Position numbers and translations under genes: made by a program
Part shown: positions 43,741 through 56,392 of the stretch, in pieces
Numbering within the stretch: position 1 is the stretch's first letter
Layout of the letters: each line of letters starts with the position of its first letter
Source of the DNA: Pontederia crassipes
Lineage: Eukaryota; Streptophyta; Magnoliopsida; Commelinales; Pontederiaceae
Direction of reading: 5' to 3'
Length of the DNA stretch: 64,000 nucleotides
Assembly (NCBI GenBank): GCA_030549335.1
Contig: JAUKPH010000018.1
Coordinates: 8,370,001-8,434,000, forward strand
The notes under the pieces: generated by a model
The model's database searches: none
What the model was told of the DNA's origin: nothing
The model's input: only the letters and a program-made list of their open reading frames with translations

Positions 43741-44861
43741 TCATCTTTTTTGTACCCAATCTTGCTTGGTTCCATCTTGGTTAGAAATGGTCCTTTTCGG
43801 GACCCAATTTTTCTTCGTCCTTTTACTTATTCCTTTCCTAATTCTGCAATCATAAGAATAATGCCTTCCATATCCACGATGAAAACAAGTAATGTGTGAT
43901 CTTAAGTAATCATGTGATGCTTTAACAAATGAAATTCTTTTGTCATTTTTCTTTTCAAAAGAATTGAAACCAAGTTCCTTTGTATTTGAAGATAATTTAC
44001 ATACACTAAGCATGACATCTAGCATCATACTATCATTTGAGAATTTTTCAAGCTCAACTTTTAAATTCTTGATTTCTTTGTTCAAGAATTCCTTTTCTAT
44101 ATTTTGTTTTTCACATAATGATTTTAATGTACTATTTTTCATTTTCAATTCTTCGATTAAGAATTCTATGCTAGAATTTTTTTCATTCAATGCATCATAC
44201 TTTTCACATGCTTTAACATTCTTATTTTTTCTTTACCAAATTTTCAAAATCTATTTTTAGGTTATCATATTTCTTTTTTATGCATCCATATTTATTAATA
44301 AGAATTCTAAACTCATTATACACATTAAAGGATTCACTATCACTAGAGCTATTGGCCATTAGACATATGTAGGCTTCTTCATCATCACTTGAGGAGGTGT
44401 TGGAATCATTTTCTTCACCTTCGCTTTCATCCCAATTTGCTTGAAGAGCCTTTTTCTTCCTTCTTGAATTTTCTCCATCTTTCTCCTTTTTATCAAATTT
44501 GGACACTCATTTTTATAATGTCCAACATTTTTACATTCAAAGCAAGTTATTTGATTCTTGCTTGATGAAGATCTTTTCTTGGTGAATCCATTCTTCTTCT
44601 TTTTCTTGGCAAACTTGAGATACTTGTCAAGCTTCTTTGCATATAAGGCAAGCTTCTTTTCATCAACATCTTCATCTTCTTCACTTGTGTCTTCCTCATC
44701 TTTATTTGCTTTCAATACTAAAGTTTTTTTTTCTTTGGAGCATTTGCTTCTTCCTTCTCTTGATTCCGATCTCATATAGTAAGAGTGAACCTATAAGATC
44801 GTCAAAATCTAACTTGTTCAAATCCTTCTCTTCGATCACGATCCTCTTTGTATGCCAACCA
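43741..44861 (-). pseudogene. Copia gag, C-terminal half with intact zinc knuckle
   Basis: Starts abruptly with the block WHTKRIVIEEKDLNKLDFDD at 44858; the N-terminal half is absent. It continues with an acidic region (DEEDTSEEDEDVDEKKLALY), a Lys-rich stretch and CFECKNVGHYKNEC, a full CCHC zinc knuckle that binds element RNA. A second acidic, Ser-rich and coiled-coil-like region (KNSTLKSLCEKQNIEKEFL) leads towards protease. At least two frame changes are present (about 44510-44360 and 44220-44190). The junction at 44861 with the LTR lacks the primer site. Confidence 0.82.
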
Positions 44862-45921
44862 AGAGGAGGGGGGTGAATTGGTGCTTAAAAATATTTTCGC
44901 AAAATCACTTTTGGAAAATCAATAAAACCGATCACAAGCAATTAACAATAAAGAGTGAGTAAGAGAGCAAACACAAAGAAACACGATATGTTAACAAGGT
45001 ACGGCCTCAACTCTTTGGCCTATGTCCCGCTTCGACTTCTCGTCCTCAAGACCGTCAGAAATTCACTAACTTTCTCTTTTCTTGTAGAGAGAGAATAACC
45101 CTCTTTACACCATACGCCCTTTTCTCCGCTCAAGAGGTAAGGCACTCCTCTTTTTTTACAAGATCTCAATTCATTAGATCATAGACTAATGATTCCCTCT
45201 AACTTTCTTCTTTTACAAAATTTTTCCACACTCAAAACTTAAAAAAGAAAAGGAAGAACTTGCAGATTTGGGCTCAAGAACTTAAAGAAACTTGTGAATG
45301 ATCTTGCTTGCTTGGATGAGTTTTCTTCATGCTTTGGCACTCCTTTTATAGGCTTCTACAGGTAAAATTTTTGTTCAAAAGTTCTTTCACAAATTTTCCT
45401 TAAAAAATGGTTGTTACTATTCATCTGGCATTGTGACTGGTCGACCGCATTAATGGGTCGATCGACCAGTCAATATGACTGTTGCGGCATATCTGTGATT
45501 TTATGCACTATCCAGTCGACCAGTCCTTTGAATACATCAACTGGTACAATCTCGTCGTCGACCAGTGCATCTTGAAGTCGATCGATACATCCGCCGGTAT
45601 AGTCTCAGCATCGACCGGTGTAGTGTCATCATTTTTGAATTCATTGCTGTATTGATCGGTCGACTGGTGCAATGACCGGACCATTGACCGATATAGTCTC
45701 ATCATTTCTTTCGCTTGATACCAATCGACCGGTCTTCATGGCCGGTCGACTGATGGGTCAACCTATCGTATGGTGGATCTTTATTTTTAATGTTTAATTT
45801 GACAATGTCTTCTGCGAATGAGATCATATGAATCTTACACATGCATTATCATCACTTGAACATAGATTAGTAACTTTTATGTCTAATTTAATTTGTTATC
45901 GTCAAAACATGGAATTCAACA
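44862..45921 (-). repeat. 5' LTR of the minus-strand Copia element
   Basis: Minus start TGTTGAATTCCATG at 45921. TATA box (TTTTATA on plus, 45344-45350). GGTCGACC-type words at 45430-45760. The inner end lacks about 15 bp (it reads CCAACCAAGAGGAGG instead of TGTAGGATC..GCACCAAGAGG) and is fused to gag. Confidence 0.75.
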
Positions 45922-46289
45922 TCTTTGTTTGATGAGGTCACGATCAAACCATCTCGGTGTAATTAAGTCAATGTTCGACCTCTTTACAATTAGATGTCAT
46001 AAATCAAAGGCAAGTTATACTTGCTTGTACAATAGGAGTCAGTAATCACAAGTCAATCTTTGATTTTAGTAACTAGTAAAATTATCAATGAAATTACTAT
46101 CATTTTTTCAATAGCAATGACCATTAGTTAATATTATTGCCCAGTAAATCCATAGTTTGTATCAATTATTAGTAAGAGTAGTCATGGAAGGTGTACTTCC
46201 CGTTTAAGTGATTCATTCTTTTCTTTCATCTTTTTTGGTAATGAGAGTTCTCCTTTTAAGGGTATGCCTTGTGAAATAATACAACCTAT
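45922..46289. other. Sequence between Copia pieces, unassigned
   Basis: AT-rich with no recognisable gene, between two LTR segments in the same orientation. Confidence 0.4.
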
Positions 46290-46837
46290 TGTAGGATCGA
46301 AAGCACCAGGGGGGTGAATTGGTATATAAAAAACTTTTCGTGAATTCACTTTTGAAAAATCAACAAAATCGATCACAAACAAATAATGATAAAGAGTAAG
46401 GAGCAAACAGAAAGAGGGGCATGACATATTGACGAGGTTCAGCCCCAATTCTTTGACCTACGTACCCGCTCTGACTTATCATCTTTAGACAACTAGAGAT
46501 TCACTATCTTTCTCTTTTCTTGTAGGGAAAGAATAACTCTTTTTACACCACACATCTTCTTCTCCGCTCAAGAAGGCCTACCTCTTCTTACAAAGAGCTC
46601 TCAACTTCACTAAATCAGAAACAATGATTCCATCTAACTCTCTTCTTTTACAAAATATTCTCACACTCAAAGCTTAGAAGAGAAAAGAATGAATTTACAA
46701 CTTGAGCTCAAGAACTTGAAAGGAGCTTTAGAATGATCTTGCTTTTCTTGCTTGCTTGTATAATTTTTCTTCAGGTTTTGGCACTCATTTTATAGATTTC
46801 TAATGGTGTTAATAAAGAAATTTTGCATTATCTTTAT
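46290..46837 (-). repeat. Truncated 3' LTR
   Basis: Starts TGTAGGATCGAAAGCACC and aligns with 47413-48378 for about 540 bp, then stops at the gag junction. Confidence 0.75.
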
Positions 46838-46838
46838 G

Positions 46839-47359
46839 TCATTTGGAGGAGAGGGACCTGAGAAACTTTTTCACCTTCTGAGAGTTAGTCCTTGGCTCGT
46901 CCAAAGAAGTTAAGCCATTTATAATATCATTAAAGTGTACGCCCATCTCATTTATGAATTTATTTTCATGCATTTTGAAAGAATCATATTGATGATTTAA
47001 AATATTTAATCTAAATTCCTTAACTTTATCCGTTCCTTCATGAGTAATAATAAGTTTCTTCCAAATCTCATTAGCACTTTGACAACTACAAATTCGATTA
47101 AACTTTTTTGGATTCAAAGCACAATAAAAGATATTTTTAGCTTTCCAATCAAGTTTTACTAAAAATCTTTCTCCTTCGGTATATTCTAAAGGAGACTTTC
47201 CACATAAATCAAAACCCTCTTGAACAACATCCCACATATCAATATCAGTAGAACATATGCTTGCATCCTAAATTTCTAATATGTAAAATTTTATGCATTG
47301 AAATGTAGAGGACGACTAATCGATTGACCTTCGGAAAAACTAAATCCACTTGATGTCAT
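46839..47359 (-). pseudogene. Copia gag, N-terminal half
   Basis: ATG at 47359 (MTSSGFSFSEG). Codon 28 is TAG (47278-47276). A long frame from 47237 has MWDVVQEGFDL, KLDWKAKNIFYCALNPKKF, ANEIWKKLIITHEGTDKV and EPRTNSQKVKKFLRSLSSK. It ends at a TGA (46841-46839) that replaces the Trp of the SSKWH block. The C-terminal half is missing, because the sequence passes into LTR there. Confidence 0.85.
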
Positions 47360-47400
47360 AACTCTAAAGACGTTTAAATCTTAAAATCAGAGCAACTAAC

Positions 47401-47412
47401 TCTGATACCAAT
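47401..47412 (-). promoter_or_regulatory. Primer-binding site
   Basis: TCTGATACCAAT on plus (ATTGGTATCAGA on minus) directly next to the 5' LTR. Confidence 0.85.
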
Positions 47413-48378
47413 TGTAGGATCGAAAGCGCCAAGAGGGGAGGTGAATTGGTATATAAAAATCTTTTCATGAAATCACTTTCGAAAAATCAACAAAATAATG
47501 ATAAAGAGTAAGTAAGAGATCAGGAGAAAATAGAAAGAGGCACGATGTGTTAATGAGATTCGGCTCTAACTCTTTGACATATGTTCTCGCTCCGACTTCT
47601 CGTCCTTGAGACCACCAGAGATTCACTATCTTTCTTTTTTCTTGTAGGGAGAGAATATTCCTTTTTACACCACATGCTTTCTTCTTTGCTTAGAGGCAAG
47701 GCACATCTTCTTATAAAGAGGACTTCACAAAATTAGAAATAATGATTTCCTCTAACTCTCTTGTTTTACAAAATATTCTCACACTCAAAGCTTAGAAGAG
47801 AAATGAATAAATTTGCAACTTTGGGCTCAAGAACTTGAAAGGAGTTTTAGAATGATCTTGCTTGCTTGGATAATTTTTCTTCAGGCTTTATCACTCCTTT
47901 TATAGGTTTCTACAGGTGTTAATCACATTAAAAAAATTTTGCATAATCTTCTCTTCAAGAAATAGTTGTAAATGCTCATTTGTCTCTGTGAAAAAGCGTC
48001 GATTTTCAAGAACGTGAATCTTATGATATGTTGGGAATCTCTTATGACAATCATCCTGACCGGTCAATATGATCGGACAATCGATCGGTATAGCTCGACA
48101 TTTCTTGAATGGGCCTTTGAGTTGATCGGTCGACTGGTGCAACGATCGGACCGTCGACCGATATAGTCTCGACATTTCTTGCCGCTTGATGTCTATTGTC
48201 CGATCAGCATGGCCGGTCGACCGGTCGTGTGCAGAATTTTTATTTTATCATTTAATTTGGTGGTTTTTCTGCAAATGAAGTCATATCAATCTTACACTTG
48301 ATTTATCATCACTAGATCATAGATTAGTAACTTTTATGTCTAATTTAATTTATTATCATCAAAACATAGCATTCAACA
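47413..48378 (-). repeat. 5' LTR, 966 bp
   Basis: Minus start TGTTGAATGCTATG at 48378, inner end GATCCTACA next to the primer site. TATA (TTTTATA on plus) at 47898-47904. GGTCGACC-type words at 48055-48230. Confidence 0.85.
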
Positions 48379-49216
48379 TCTATGTCATAGGTCATGGAGG
48401 ATCAGTGCCATGACAATGGCATTATGATAAGGGAAGAATTGTGATGCCTGCAAAATATAACATCTAATTAGCCATGCATTTAATCTTATTTTGATTCATT
48501 TTCTAATAGCATGCATTTTTTATGAGCTTATTTTATTTAATTTTATAAAAATTAAAATCTACTCAAGTTTTGTATTTTTTAGAAAAAGCGATAGAAAAGA
48601 GCCATTAAGTTATTGAAAAAAAAATTGACACTCAAATCGGAATTAAAACGAAGAAAAAAAGTGCAAATTAGTGAAAGCTATCAATGCATAGGATTGTGAC
48701 AAACTCATAATGGATCGTTAAAATATCTAGTTTTGTGTCAAAAATTTGCCCAAGTAACGGACTGTGACCGAACTATTACGTGTCGTGAAAACACAACTTT
48801 TACTACCATTTGGACACTATAAAGGTCATGAAATTCATATTCTGGCCGTAAAAAAATCATTCCTAAACTATTTGGACACTGTATTAGATGTGTTAGGACG
48901 TTACAACACTTTTTGAAGCGTTACAAAGCCATTACAGGCCGTTATGAAGCTTAATTTCAAGATTTTTTTACTTTCTCAAAAAGTTCAATTGCAAATCAGC
49001 TCCAAATCTAGTTATAAGACCTAGGAATCATTTGGAAATATATTTATTCAAACTTGAATAATTTTAGATGATTTTAAAGCCCAACAAGAGTTTAAACTGA
49101 AATTATCTTGTTTTAATATAGAAAGACTCTTAATTAAATCGAAACTCTACCAAAACCCTTGGGACACTTAGAAGATATATATAGAGGCCCTAGGAGACAT
49201 AAAATGGAGTGTTTGG

Positions 49217-50453
49217 TGTTTGAGCAAAGTTTTAATGTGATATAAAATTTATTTTGATGATACAAACATCGAAAGATTAAAGTTAAATGCTGAAAAAGTT
49301 TAAATAAAAAGGGATAACTTTATGCAATGAACATTGATACATAATTGACTATGGTCTTATAAGATTCTGGATGAATGATTAATATCAAAATTTTAGAGAA
49401 TCATGTTAACTATGCATAGAATCCAAAATTATCTCATTTGGATAACAATGCAAAACGTTATGCTCAAAATAGTGCAGATCGGTCAACCTATCAGTTGAAG
49501 CAAAGAAGGCCGATCGAGACTATATCGGTCGACTGATCGGAAATAATGGTCGATCAGTCGATGCATGAGTTGCCCAGATCCACATCGAGACTACACCGAT
49601 CGATGCATTGGCCGATCAATCAGCTCAACAGGCGAAAGAAAAAATGTCGAGACCATATTGGTCGAGTGACCGGTCGATAGTCCGTCGACCGATCAAGCAC
49701 AGAAGTTGAATAAATCGCACAATGGTCACATAGACCGGTCCATCAATGTGGTGACCGGTCCCCGGCTGGAAAGAACAATAATAGCTAATTTTGAATGAGA
49801 AAATTGTGAAATAAATTTTAAACGAATTTTCCACATGCTGAAGCCTATAAATGGAATGTTAAAGTCAGAAGCAAAGGCACCCATTCAAGCATTGAAGAAA
49901 AACTTTAAGTTATCAAAAGAAAATCATTTTTTAAAGTTATCATTTTAGTTTTCTCTTCTTTCCCTCTTCTTCTTCTTGTGAGCATGATATTGTAAAAAAG
50001 AAAAACAATTGTTAAGAAATATTGAGAGAGCTGCTGTGTAAAAGAGAATTCATATCTTACTTCTTGAGCGAGAGTAAATATTAGCTTCCTAGGAGGAGAG
50101 ATGTGCCTTACCTCTCGAAGTGGAGAAAAAGCGGTGGTGTAAAGGGCTTCCTTCCTTGCCCCATTTGGAACAAAAGAAGAGTTCTAGTGGAATTCCCGGT
50201 GGTCTCGAGGTCAAGAAGTCAGAGCGGCCACATAGGTCAAGGTGTGGCCGAACCTCGTCAACAACCATCATGTTCATCATGTTTGATTTCTTTGTCCCTC
50301 TCCTTCTCATATTATGCTTGTGATATGATTTAATTTATTTTGATTTAAAGATTGTTGGATCGATTTTAAGCTTCCGCGTAGTTTTCATAAAATAGATAAT
50401 TTTAGTTTTTAAATACCAATTCACTCCCCCCTTCTTGGTGCCTTGGGATTTCA
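49217..50453 (+). repeat. 5' LTR, 1237 bp
   Basis: TGTTTGAGC...GGGATTTCA. TATA box at 49846. GGTCGACC-type words at 49480-49760. Confidence 0.88.
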
Positions 50454-50545
50454 ATTGGTATCAGAGCCAGGTCGCTCTAGTTTTAAGACTTAATTGTTTT
50501 AATATTCAATCATCTTGTTTTAAGATTTAAACATCTTTTATAGCT

Positions 50546-51730
50546 ATGGCATCAAGTAGATTCAATTTTTCTGAAGGACAATCAATTAGTTGTTCTCCCC
50601 TTTTTATTGCAACAAATTTTGCATATTAGAAAATTAGGATACAAGCATACATTTGTTGTATTGATATTGACATGTGAGACATCATTGAAAAAGATTATTA
50701 TTTATATGAAAAATTACCCTCCGAATATACTAAAAGAAAAAATATTTTTGCAAAACTTGATTGGAAAGCAAAAAAAAGTTTTTATTGTGCTTTTGATTCA
50801 ATGGAGTTTAATCGCATTTCTAGTTGTGAAGGTGCAAAAGAGATTTGTAACAAATTAATTACTTCTTACGAAGGAACGGATAAAGTCAAGGAATCTAAAT
50901 TAAATATTTTAAATCATCAATATGATTCCTTCAAAATGCATGATAATGAATCCATTAATGATATGGTTGTACGATTTAACGATATTATGAATGGCTCAGT
51001 CTACTTGGGCGAACCAAGAACTAATTCTCAAAAAGTGAAAAGTTTCTAAGGTCTCTCTCCCCCAAATGGCATACAAAGATGACCGTGATTGAAGAAAAAT
51101 ATTTGAATAGTCTGGATTTTGATGACCTAATTGATTCACTATTAACTTAATGATACACGACAATGAGGTAATTTCTAGTCCTTTAAATTCAAATAATGGC
51201 TCATCGAGCTCTTCCGAAGTAAACTTTTCTTTAGATGTGAATAAAGAACTTTCCTCTCTTATAAAAAGGTATTTTTCACTTAAAGAAGAAAATGATAAGT
51301 TACTGCACGAGCTTGAAAAATTAAAAGAAGAAAAAAATACATATTTTGTGGAAAATGAAAACTTGAAAAATGAAATTGATTCTTTGAAAATTATCCAGGC
51401 ATGTGAAATTGTAAAACTAGCATGTTTTTTGCAAAAGTAAAGAAGGAAAATACACTTTTGAAAAATTCACAAAATAATGATAAGACTAGCTTTTATGCAA
51501 AGAAAGATAATTCTAGGAAATACTTTGGATATGAAAACTCTTATTGGAGATCTAATCATTCCTATGATAGAAAATCACATATTACATATTTTGCATGTGC
51601 ATTTCATGATCATTATTCTTATCAATGCAAAGTAGGAAAAACATTTCAACATGGAATTATATGGGTTTCAAAAGGAACCGTTACTAACAAAATTGGACTC
51701 AAAGAAGTTTGGATACCAAAGTTTAAATGA
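50546..51730 (+). pseudogene. Copia gag (UBN2-type), broken
   Basis: ATG at 50546 (MASSRFNFSEGQ). Codon 28 is TAG (50627-50629), and a second Trp (DM.DII) is TGA. Later blocks: MEFNRISSCEGAKEICNKL, ESKLNILNHQYDSFKMH, SVYLGEPRTNSQKVK, then a stop near 51047, LNSNNGSSSSSE, a coiled-coil-like LKEENDKLLHELEKLKEEK and a zinc-knuckle relic ACAFHDHYSYQC. No complete protein is possible. Confidence 0.85.
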
Positions 51731-52472
51731 TTGTTTTTCAAGTGTGCCTCACATGTAAAGCGACGTGGAAATGAAAATGTGAAGGCACAAAGGTTATGAT
51801 AAAAGTATTATTTACTCAAATTGATTATACTCAATTTTTTATCATTGTTCTTAAGTGTTAAGCCTATTTTTTATTTCTCTCAAAATTTCAAAATCATCAT
51901 TTTCTTTGGAAGAAAAGTAAACATATAAAATGAAAAAAAGTCATAGTGATAGAGGGAACATGTTAAAATCTTCCAACTTTATTTTTTGACATATCATTGA
52001 TATCATTGTGGTATCAAAGTTTTATGCAATATTTTGACTCTTAATACATTTTTTGTGTCTTTCATAACCTCTAGATCAATTTGATTTCATTTTATCATTA
52101 TAAAATAATCATAAATTTAGGGGGAATTATTTTTGCATATTTTATAACTCTTTATGATGTAATACTTTACATATTTATGACTAAAGTGGAGAATAATTTT
52201 TTTAAGGATAAAGAGGGAATTACATATGGTTTCTTATGCCTTTCATGTGCAAACTACTTTTTGATGAAACAAAAGGGGGAGAAATATAGGAGAAATATGA
52301 TATGAATATAACTTTATATAATGAGTACCTTACAATTAGTACTTATGTGAATATCTATCATTCTATGGAAAGTTAAGTTTTAGGGGAGTAAAATTGATTT
52401 TACAAGATTACTTTTTCGCAACTTATATATTTTTCATATCTATCGGTTTGCCTTCATAAAAAAGGGGGAGAT

Positions 52473-53683
52473 TGTTGGAGCAAAATTTTAATGCCACATA
52501 AAATTATATTTTGATGATATAAACCTCGAAAGGTTAAAATTAAATGCTAAAAAAGTTTAAATAAAAAAGGGACAACTTTATGCACTGAACTTTTATTACA
52601 AAATTGACTATGGGCTTATTAGATTCTGAAAGAATGATCAAAATAAAAGTTGTAGAGAATCCTATTAGCTATCCAAAGAATTCAAGATTATCTCATTTGG
52701 ATAAAAATGCAAAAATTTATGCTCCAAAATAGTGTATAACAATCAATTTTCAAGGCCGGTCGAGACTATACTGATCGACCAACCGGAGATACCGATCGGC
52801 CGATTAATGCATGAGCTAAATCCACATTGAGACTATACCGGTCGATAGAGATCTGCATCGGCCGACCAATCAGCTCAACGGGCGAAATAAAAAATGTCGA
52901 GACTATACCGGTCGAGTGATCGGTCGATAGTCCAATCGACCGATCGACTGATCCATCAAGTGCAGAAGCTGAAGAAATTACTCAACAATCACATAGACCG
53001 ATCGACTGATCCATCAATGCGGTCGACCGGTCCACGATTGGAATGAACAATAATGGCTAATTTTTCACATGCTTAAGCCTATAAAAGGAGTGCCAAAGCC
53101 AGAAGGAAAGGCACCCATCCAAGCATTGAAGAAAAAGTTCAAGTTATCAAAAGAAGATCATTTCTTGAAGTTATCATTTTAGTTTTTCCTTCTTTCTCTC
53201 TTCTCTTCTTGTGAGCATGATATTGTAAAAGAGAGAAACAATTGTTCAGAAAAATTAAGAGAGCTCCTATGTAAAAAAGGTTTCATATCTTACCTCTTGA
53301 GTGAGCGAAAAGATTAGCTTCCTAGTAGGAGGTGTGCCTTACCTCTCGAAGTGGAGAAAAGGCGATGGTGTAAAGGACTTCCTTCCTTGCCCCATTTTGA
53401 ACAAAGGAAGAGCTCTAGTGGAATCTCTGGCTGTCTCGAGGTCAAGAAGTCAGAGCGGGGACGTAGGCCAAGGTGTGGTCGAACCTCGTCAACATCCATC
53501 GTGTTTGATTTCTTTCTCCCTCTCCTTCTCATAGTATGCTTGTGATCTGATTTAATTTGTTTTGATTTAAAGATTATTGAATCGATTTTAAGTTTCTGCG
53601 ATAGTTTTCGTGAAATAGATAATTTCAGTTTTTAAACACCAATTCACCTCTCATCCATCCTCTTGGTTCCTTGGGATACTACA
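52473..53683 (+). repeat. 3' LTR, 1211 bp
   Basis: TGTTGGAGC...GGATACTACA. TATA box at 53080. Confidence 0.88.
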
Positions 53684-54611
53684 TTTGGGACCTGGGAGCC
53701 ATGCCATATTGTTGAGGATGAATTTTGAAGCGTGAAGGTCAATCGAAAGAGAAAGTTGCACAATAACTTATCATTTGTGTTATGCAACAATCTAGAAGTC
53801 CCGAAGGCTATGAGTTCTACCTCTATCTTCTACTTGGATGCTTTTTTACGTAGTTTTCGTGCTCTAATTTTATGTAATAGAGATTTTATATTTTGTGTAA
53901 TAAGGGAAAAGTATTTGAACCTTGTTATTAGTTGAGTTAATTAAACTTTTCGATTTATTTTGATTATTCATATTGAGTTCATTGCCTTTCAATGAGAAAT
54001 TTGATTTCTAAGAATAAATTTCAAACCTATTTGAGGGATGATTAGTTATAGGAATTATTATTGTTATGATAATTGATCTTTTACTTTTAAATTGAAACAT
54101 ACATAAGGCAACTTCGGTAACTCGTTGTTTGTGCCAAATTTTGTGTGATCTATTATTTTGTTCAATATTGTGGGTGAATGACATACAGCATAGGAGATAC
54201 ATATTAATGCACCTTAATTCTCTGTAAAACTGATAATTGACTCGACATTTGTGATTGCTAGTTTTATTAGAAATTAAGGTAGTTTGATTTACTCGCATTG
54301 AAGAGGTCAATATATTAATCCATCATAAGAATTGGAGTCTATTAGTTCTGTCATAACTCGACTATTACAGAGGATCATACATGCATATTTTTACATTAAT
54401 CATTTAATTTTCAAGTCTCAACACCAATTTAATTTCTGCAATTTAATTTTTTGTTTTCATATCACAACACCATTACTTTTCTTAGTATATTATCAAGATA
54501 GATTAGATTTAACTAGTTCTAGTGGGTTCGACAAATCTAATCTACACTTTATTACTTGGTATGACTAGTGTACTTGGTAGCAAATTTATTTGTTACAAAT
54601 TTAATTCATCA

Positions 54612-55989
54612 CATAATGACATGGAAATCCTCTTTGTTGTTTAGGATGAAGCAGTCCCGCCCGCACAACAAGAACAAGAGCACATGACCATAAGGCTACC
54701 TATCCCTTCATTAACATTAACATTAACATTAACATACTTAGTTCTCCTCAATTCATAGGTATAGATAACGACAATGCACATCTTACATCTTTTATCTTTC
54801 CTTAACATTAATTAGCTTTAGGCCACAAGGTCAATATCTATAGGATTCATATCAAACTATATGAAATGGTTATGAAAAATTGGGTATCAATCCCATCAAG
54901 TAAAAGAATCATATAAAGTTATTGTATGAGTTTCGAGCGTCCAGTTCATGGAGTGATCGTTCAATTCTTTTCAGTACACTATCCACGAGTTTCACTATCG
55001 GGCATCCTATCTGGTGAGCGGACATCCTTTCCTTGAAAGTTCGAGAGGTGTCTTGGTCATTTGGGGTCCTTGGGCACCCATCTTGATTACTCTCGTTTTT
55101 ACTTGAACTCTGACCTGATGATCGTCGTTCAATCTGGAACGGGGTCTTAACATCTACCTTATTATCATATCGTCATGATCGATCGGTCGCTATATTGGAC
55201 GTCCAATCTGTCAACATTTTGGAATGGTCGGTATGGTGGTCGTGATGTGTTATCATGTGGCCAACCGATTCACTTCAGAGCAGACGCTCGCTTGTTGTCA
55301 GTATGAAGGTTGTATACTCTCGATCGAAGCTTTCAAACGTCCAATTTTCTGATTAATCAACTAAGATGCAGGTCATTGTGGTACTTAGGTTTCCAATTAA
55401 GTTTTTAACAGCCAACATTTTTCCAAAGTCCAATATAAAATGTATCAATCAAATATCAACACTAGGAAGCATCCAGTATCATTCTAAGTCCTCAAATCAA
55501 TATTTCATTAAACAACATAGGTGATATATAAGTACAAGTACATAGTCATTATAGAGATCAATAAAAGGGTTCATCCACAACTTTGTTAAGTAATGAAATT
55601 ATTCCATATTAGAGATGAATCATGGTCAAATCTTATGTCTAGCAATCTAAACATTTAAGGTATAAATCAATCGGCTATGTTAATTCATGTAAACCTAGTT
55701 CGGACTCTATCACAATCCATCATCAAATATCGATCATTCTCAGTTATAAGCAATCATCATAAAGGCATCACATCTAACATTCTACATATAAAATCTACCG
55801 AACATAAAGCAACCATAATAAGCATGAATATCAATTTACAAGAATATGGAAAACTTGTCTAAATCGGACATGATACCAACCTAGGCACAGTAACATCATT
55901 CTCAGTCATAGTTCATCATTTAAAATACTAATCAACTTTTCTAAATATGCTTCTACCCTCAAGAACAAGTCCCATGACAAAAATCTCAT
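54612..55989. other. No gene supported
   Basis: Contains an (ACATTA)n microsatellite at about 54706-54735. At 54930-55330 there are repeated GTCCA, CGATCG and GGACGTCCA words, probably old LTR sequence. Short frames show no family. Confidence 0.4.
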
Positions 55990-56391
55990 GTAACACATCT
56001 TAAAGCCTTTAGTTTATTTGTTTACTTGTTCTTCTAGTTTCTTCCTTGTTCTTCAACTTCTCCTCCATTCCTTCCATGTCCTACAACTTCTCCTCCACTC
56101 TCTGGCACATCCACAACAAGATAGAGAAATAAATAGATTGCCAAAAGAGCTGGGTGGCATTAAATAGTATTTATAGGGTGGAAAAAATAGTGTTCCCTCG
56201 TCCAAAAGTCGCCTGAGGTAACTTCCAGAGTATTATGTCCTTTCATTTAATTTTGAAAAAAAATCGAGTGAGTTCACATTTTTTTCAATAAAGATCGCGA
56301 TCTAGCGGGCATCCGTTTTCCAGTGGGCACCATTTTGATGGCCAACGTGTTATCGTTATTTTTTTCAAAATAGCGAGATGTTACAAAGGGA
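55990..56391 (-). repeat. Gypsy-type LTR remnant
   Basis: On the minus strand it starts TGTAACATCTCGC at 56391, has CCTATAAATACTATTTAATG near 56176, and may end TGTGTTACA at 55990. TG and CA borders are present, but no target duplication was found. Confidence 0.4.
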
Positions 56392-56392
56392 C

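Larger units (their letters stand above)
49217..53683 (+). mobile_element. Complete gag-only Copia element, 4467 bp
   Basis: Exact 5-bp duplication TTTGG (49212-49216 and 53684-53688). 5' LTR 49217-50453, primer-binding site TGGTATCAGAGCC, gag remnants, purine tract AAAAAAGGGGGAGAT (52458-52472), 3' LTR 52473-53683. No pol genes. Same family as 32894-37897 and 26262-30039. Confidence 0.92.
48442..54611 (+). repeat. Old LTR (TGATG...CATCA type), split by a Copia element
   Basis: 48442 starts TGATGCCTGC like the solo LTR at 8546 (TGATGCATGC). The tail at 54400-54611 has AATTTAATTTCTGCAATTTA, GTGGGTTCGAC and CTTTATTACTTGG, and ends TTCATCA. Without the insertion (49217-53688) it is about 1.7 kb. 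A TATA-like ATATATATAGAGG is at about 49177. No matching target duplication was found (AATTG and CATAA), so it may be part of a larger lost element. Confidence 0.5.
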
